Part shown: positions 61,167-64,000 of the stretch, piece after piece | Layout: every line of letters starts with the position of its first letter | How positions within the stretch are numbered: position 1 is the first letter of the stretch | Program-made: the position numbers and the translations under genes | The notes under the pieces: generated by a model | Databases searched by the model: none | What the model was told of the DNA's origin: nothing | What the model saw: the letters and a program-made list of their open reading frames with translations, nothing else | Assembly (NCBI RefSeq): GCF_011299575.1 | Contig: NZ_CP049863.1 | Location: 1,364,001 to 1,428,000 of the forward strand | Reading direction: 5' to 3' | DNA: 64,000 nucleotides | DNA from: Leucobacter viscericola | GTDB lineage: Bacteria > Actinomycetota > Actinomycetes > Actinomycetales > Microbacteriaceae

Positions 61167-61946
61167 ATGTCGAAGCGCATCGAGGTCACCGACCTCAACG
61201 TCTACTACTCCAAGTTTCTCGCGGTCGAGGGTGTCACCATGAACATCGAGCCCCGCAGCGTCACCGCCTTCATCGGGCCGTCGGGTTGCGGCAAGTCCAC
61301 CTTCTTGCGCACGCTCAACCGCATGCACGAGGCGATCCCGGGCGCCCGCGTCGAGGGTGAGGTGCTGCTCGACGGCGAGAACCTGTACGCGACGGGAGTT
61401 GATCCTGTGCTCGTGCGCCGCCAGGTTGGCATGGTGTTTCAGCGCCCCAACCCGTTTCCCACGATGTCGATTCGCGAGAACGTGCTCGCGGGTGTGCGCC
61501 TGAACAATCGCAAGATGTCGAAGTCGGATTCTGACGCCCTCGTGGAGAGCTCGCTGCAGGGCGCAAACCTGTGGAACGAAGTGAAGGATCGGCTCGACAA
61601 GCCGGGATCGGGGCTCTCGGGTGGGCAGCAGCAGCGTCTCTGCATCGCGCGCGCCATCGCGGTGTCGCCCGAGGTGCTGCTGATGGACGAGCCCTGCTCC
61701 GCCCTCGACCCGATCTCGACCCTCGCGATCGAGGACCTGATCGACGAACTGAAGAAGCAGTACACGATCGTGATTGTGACGCACAACATGCAGCAGGCAT
61801 CGCGGGTGTCGGATCGCACGGCGTTCTTCAACATCGCTGGCACCGGCAAGCCCGGCAAGCTGATCGAGTACGACGACACCAGCACGATGTTCTCGACGCC
61901 GTCGGTTCAGGCGACCGAGGATTACGTCTCTGGGCGGTTTGGGTAG
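61167..61946 (+). CDS. pstB: Phosphate ABC transporter ATPase PstB
   Basis: The 259-residue ATPase has Walker [10 protein letters not shown], signature [14 protein letters not shown], Walker [13 protein letters not shown] and switch histidine [26 protein letters not shown] is typical of PstB. It energises phosphate uptake by PstSCA. No phoU gene follows directly. Confidence 0.96.
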   Translation: MSKRIEVTDLNVYYSKFLAVEGVTMNIEPRSVTAFIGPSGCGKSTFLRTLNRMHEAIPGARVEGEVLLDGENLYATGVDPVLVRRQVGMVFQRPNPFPTMSIRENVLAGVRLNNRKMSKSDSDALVESSLQGANLWNEVKDRLDKPGSGLSGGQQQRLCIARAIAVSPEVLLMDEPCSALDPISTLAIEDLIDELKKQYTIVIVTHNMQQASRVSDRTAFFNIAGTGKPGKLIEYDDTSTMFSTPSVQATEDYVSGRFG

Positions 61947-61973
61947 GCTGCTGAAGCCTCTCGAGCCGCCATC

Positions 61974-62027
61974 CGCGGGTCAGTTTCTGGTACTAAACCG
62001 CGTTTTAGTACCAGAAACTGACCCGCG
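61974..62027. repeat. Perfect 24-bp palindrome ending in CGCGGGTCA, copy B
   Basis: Arms 61974-61997 and 62004-62027 are exact complements with a 6-base loop (CCGCGT). The outer CGCGGGTCA matches the ends of the palindrome at 23105, while the interiors differ. It lies 28 bases after the pstB stop. Confidence 0.95.
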
Positions 62028-62052
62028 AATTTGGGCTACGGGCCAGGACCTA

Positions 62053-62100
62053 CCGGCCCACCGGCCCACCGGCCCACCGGCCCACCGGCCCACCGGCCCA
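62053..62100 (+). repeat. 8-bp tandem repeat, six units
   Basis: CCGGCCCA is repeated six times without a mismatch. Identical units suggest slippage-driven length variation. Confidence 0.95.
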
Positions 62101-62262
62101 CAATAAGCCCGGGCATAAAAAATACCGAGCCGCAGAAACGCCTCTCGGCGGAAGGCCGCTCGAGGCGGCAAAAATTGGAGCCCGGGGTTACTGCGGCCCG
62201 GCAGCTACGAGTTTAGCGTAGGCAGCCCGATCCTGACCACTCCCCGACCAATCACGCGCGGC

Positions 62263-62312
62263 GTGAACGCAAGTCAACATTATGGTCGACCATACGGTTG
62301 AGTTGCGTTCAC
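62263..62312. repeat. 50-bp palindromic repeat, copy 3 of 3
   Basis: Same ends and spacing as copies 1 and 2. The internal tetranucleotides are AAGT and AGTT, and the centre is TATGGTCGACCATA, itself palindromic. Its right end contains the stop codon of the gene at 62309, and CTCCA follows. Confidence 0.9.
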
Positions 62313-62938
62313 TCCAGCGTGCCGTCGCGCCAGCGCGTGGCGCCACCGTGCAAATCGTGGGCAAAGGTTGAGTAGCGCAGCGCCCTTGTGGTGAGCATCG
62401 CCGCGTGCTCGTCGTCGTTATTGTCGCGCGAATCCGCGAGATCGGCGGCTCCCAGCGACATGATCCTGCAGTAGCTGGCCGCACGTTCGAGTGCGTCGCC
62501 GAGGTCACCGGTGAAGGCACCCCTCAGGATCGTGTCGCACAGCTCCGTGATCGAGGCTGGCGTCGCGGGCTCTGCCACTCCCGCAACGATGGGGTCAATC
62601 GTCACCGCGATTGCGGCACCGCGTCGGTACAGCTCCGCGGTCAGCTCAGGATCGGCTCCCGCCACTCGCCGCAGCAGATACAGCCGCCAAAGAACCCCCG
62701 CAAGCGAGTGCGCTCCCTGGTGCGCCCACAACTCAGCAATGTCGTTCAGACCGCTACCCGAGGCCAGCTGCACCACCCGCTCGACGATCACCGGATCGGC
62801 CCCCTTGCGCACTCGATCGAGCAACGCCCAGGAGGTCTCCTGTGCAATGCGGTGCGATGCCCCGGGTTCATCTGAACCGATCAGCCAGTCAAAACTGTAA
62901 CTCGGCAGCAGGACGGGACGTGGGTGCTCTCGACTCAA
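62309..62938 (-). CDS. Conserved actinobacterial hypothetical next to pst
   Basis: The 209-residue helical, soluble protein begins MSREHPRPVLLPSYSFDWLI. A central WRLYLLRRVAGADPELTAELYRRG and C-terminal YSTFAHDLHGGATRWRDGTL are striking. I recall similar proteins in related genomes without function. The TTG start at 62938 has AGGAG five bases upstream. It is convergent with pstB, and its stop lies within the 50-bp repeat. No PhoU or known phosphate motif is visible. Confidence 0.8.
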   Translation of the reverse strand: MSREHPRPVLLPSYSFDWLIGSDEPGASHRIAQETSWALLDRVRKGADPVIVERVVQLASGSGLNDIAELWAHQGAHSLAGVLWRLYLLRRVAGADPELTAELYRRGAAIAVTIDPIVAGVAEPATPASITELCDTILRGAFTGDLGDALERAASYCRIMSLGAADLADSRDNNDDEHAAMLTTRALRYSTFAHDLHGGATRWRDGTLE

Positions 62939-63230
62939 CGGTCTCCTTCAATTAGTTCAGGATCGCGGATCCTCAATTCGGATCAGCGACCCGGCGAGTA
63001 TACGCCGCATGCCTGATCTAGAGGTCAACATTGTTTTTGTAATAGAAAATCTTTCGATTTTCAAGTATGCAAAATTACTACTTACGACCCCTCTTTGACT
63101 ACGCAGAATGGGGAAAACAACTACGTATATCTCTTGTCGCGCGTAACTTCTGGACTTCATCAGATGACATCTTGGACCTGTAGCCCCCGGGCACGTCCCA
63201 GAATTTCGATCCAATGACGGAGAAACTGCT

Positions 63231-64000
63231 GTGCGAATAACGTCGCTGTCTAGAACACGCATTGTCTTAATGGTCGCCATGACCGCACTCGTAGCGCTGT
63301 GCGCGACGTTCCTTCCCCAAGTTTCAAGCCCGGGTGCGCGCGCAGATGTTCCCTGCGCAGAAGACGCACTCACCACACGATTCGATCGCTCACTCACAAA
63401 CGATGAGCTCATTCGCTACAGCGCCCACATCGTGCAGAACGGCGAGGTTGTCTACGACGGAACAGGCGGCGGGCAACCGGCGTCTGCGCGAATCTGGTCG
63501 GGGAGCAAGTGGCTCACCTCTGCCACAATCCTTCGCCTGCAGGAGCTCGGGATGCTCGACATCACGGCTCCCATCTCGACGTACCTGCCCGCCGGAACAG
63601 TGTTTTACGGCTCCAACGGGTCAATCACTCTAGAGCAGCTGCTCTCACACACCTCGGGGCTCAATGAAGCGCTGCTCCCCTCGGGCGTCAGCGATCCCGC
63701 CCTCTTGGCAGCCCCGCTCCTGGCCGGAGCACCGCAGTTCGCTGCGGGAGCGCAATTCCTGTACATGAACGGCGACTACGAGGTCGCGGCCTACATTGGG
63801 CAGCTTGTTGTTCAGTCGGCCACCGGCGCCGCAACCTTGCCGTCGTGGGATTCTGTCTTCCACACTTACATTGGCGATCCGCTCGGCATGACCGCAACGA
63901 CGTTCTCCTACAACGCGCTCGGCCGCGGCACAGCGGCTGCCGGCGCAACCTCAACCTCCGCCGACTACGGCAAGTTTCTCGCTGCGATCCTCGCAAATGA
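63231..64000 (+). CDS. Secreted serine hydrolase, beta-lactamase/PBP fold, 3' end outside window
   Basis: The frame opens with GTG at 63231 (GGAG upstream) and stays open to the window end (256 codons). A signal peptide (RTRIVLMVAMTALVALCATF, cleavage near SSPGARA) leads into a mature domain with SGSKWLTSATI (SxxK), LLSHTSGLNEAL (typical of class C-like hydrolases) and FLYMNGDYEVAA (YxN). This is the PBP/beta-lactamase-like (S12) fold. Possible roles are D-amino acid peptidase, esterase or beta-lactamase. The preceding 290 bases are unusually AT-rich. Confidence 0.88.
   Translation, partial: MRITSLSRTRIVLMVAMTALVALCATFLPQVSSPGARADVPCAEDALTTRFDRSLTNDELIRYSAHIVQNGEVVYDGTGGGQPASARIWSGSKWLTSATILRLQELGMLDITAPISTYLPAGTVFYGSNGSITLEQLLSHTSGLNEALLPSGVSDPALLAAPLLAGAPQFAAGAQFLYMNGDYEVAAYIGQLVVQSATGAATLPSWDSVFHTYIGDPLGMTATTFSYNALGRGTAAAGATSTSADYGKFLAAILAN

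Larger units (their letters stand above)
61947..62308 (+). other. Gene-free region of palindromes and repeats after pstB
   Basis: The 362-base gap between convergent genes holds the 24-bp-arm palindrome (61974), six CCGGCCCA tandem units (62053), a short inverted repeat (GCCGC, TCGA, GGCGGC near 62155) and copy 3 of the 50-bp repeat (62263). I see no coding sequence. Confidence 0.7.

Overview
The window is a high-GC chromosomal segment from an actinobacterium that makes mycothiol (mshD). It is most likely a member of Microbacteriaceae. Supporting signs are a GlnR-type regulator beside mshD and ppk, a DUF3073 protein, an LAxTG-type surface protein, many apparently leaderless genes and many short intergenic gaps. 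A Leucobacter-like genus is possible, but the sequence alone does not prove it. No insertion sequence, prophage, CRISPR array or rRNA operon was seen.

Layout. 0-12 kb: two large paralogous LAL/LuxR regulators face each other around a block with topoisomerase IB, a nitroreductase, a type III polyketide synthase with its methyltransferase, a YbdK-type ligase and a lipocalin. 12-14.4 kb: a less GC-rich, partly decayed patch next to three tRNA genes (Glu, Asp, Phe). It holds an orphan toxin-like C-terminus with an immunity-like partner, an Excalibur-domain fragment and unknown small genes. 15-27.8 kb: M17 and M18 aminopeptidases, a luciferase-like oxidoreductase, several GNAT acetyltransferases, an OhrR-like MarR regulator, an ASCH protein, an alcohol dehydrogenase, and a WYL regulator divergent from an epoxide-hydrolase-like enzyme. 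27.7-46 kb: an inverted array of 19-bp repeats, an ABC-F ATPase, a VIT family transporter, an alkyltransferase-like protein, threonine degradation (tdh-kbl) with a divergent LysR gene, an acyl-CoA oxidase, a DEAD helicase, a very large RND transporter and a DUF445 protein. 46-50 kb: three envelope proteins, one with an LATTG sorting signal. 50-62 kb: gpmA, a YgfZ-like protein, then a tightly coupled glnR-like/mshD/ppk/mutT1-like operon followed by pstSCAB behind a Streptomyces-type PHO box. The end is a conserved hypothetical gene and a secreted serine hydrolase that runs off the window.

The most unusual content is between genes. A 50-bp palindrome occurs three times with conserved ends and core but covarying internal tetranucleotides. 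Two tandem 19-bp arrays are arranged head to head around a central palindrome. There are also several unrelated long, near-perfect palindromes (24-28 bp arms in two cases), one of which lies between pstS and pstC. Around sixteen genes start six or seven bases downstream of a TANNNT-like hexamer, which indicates leaderless transcripts and fixes several start codons.
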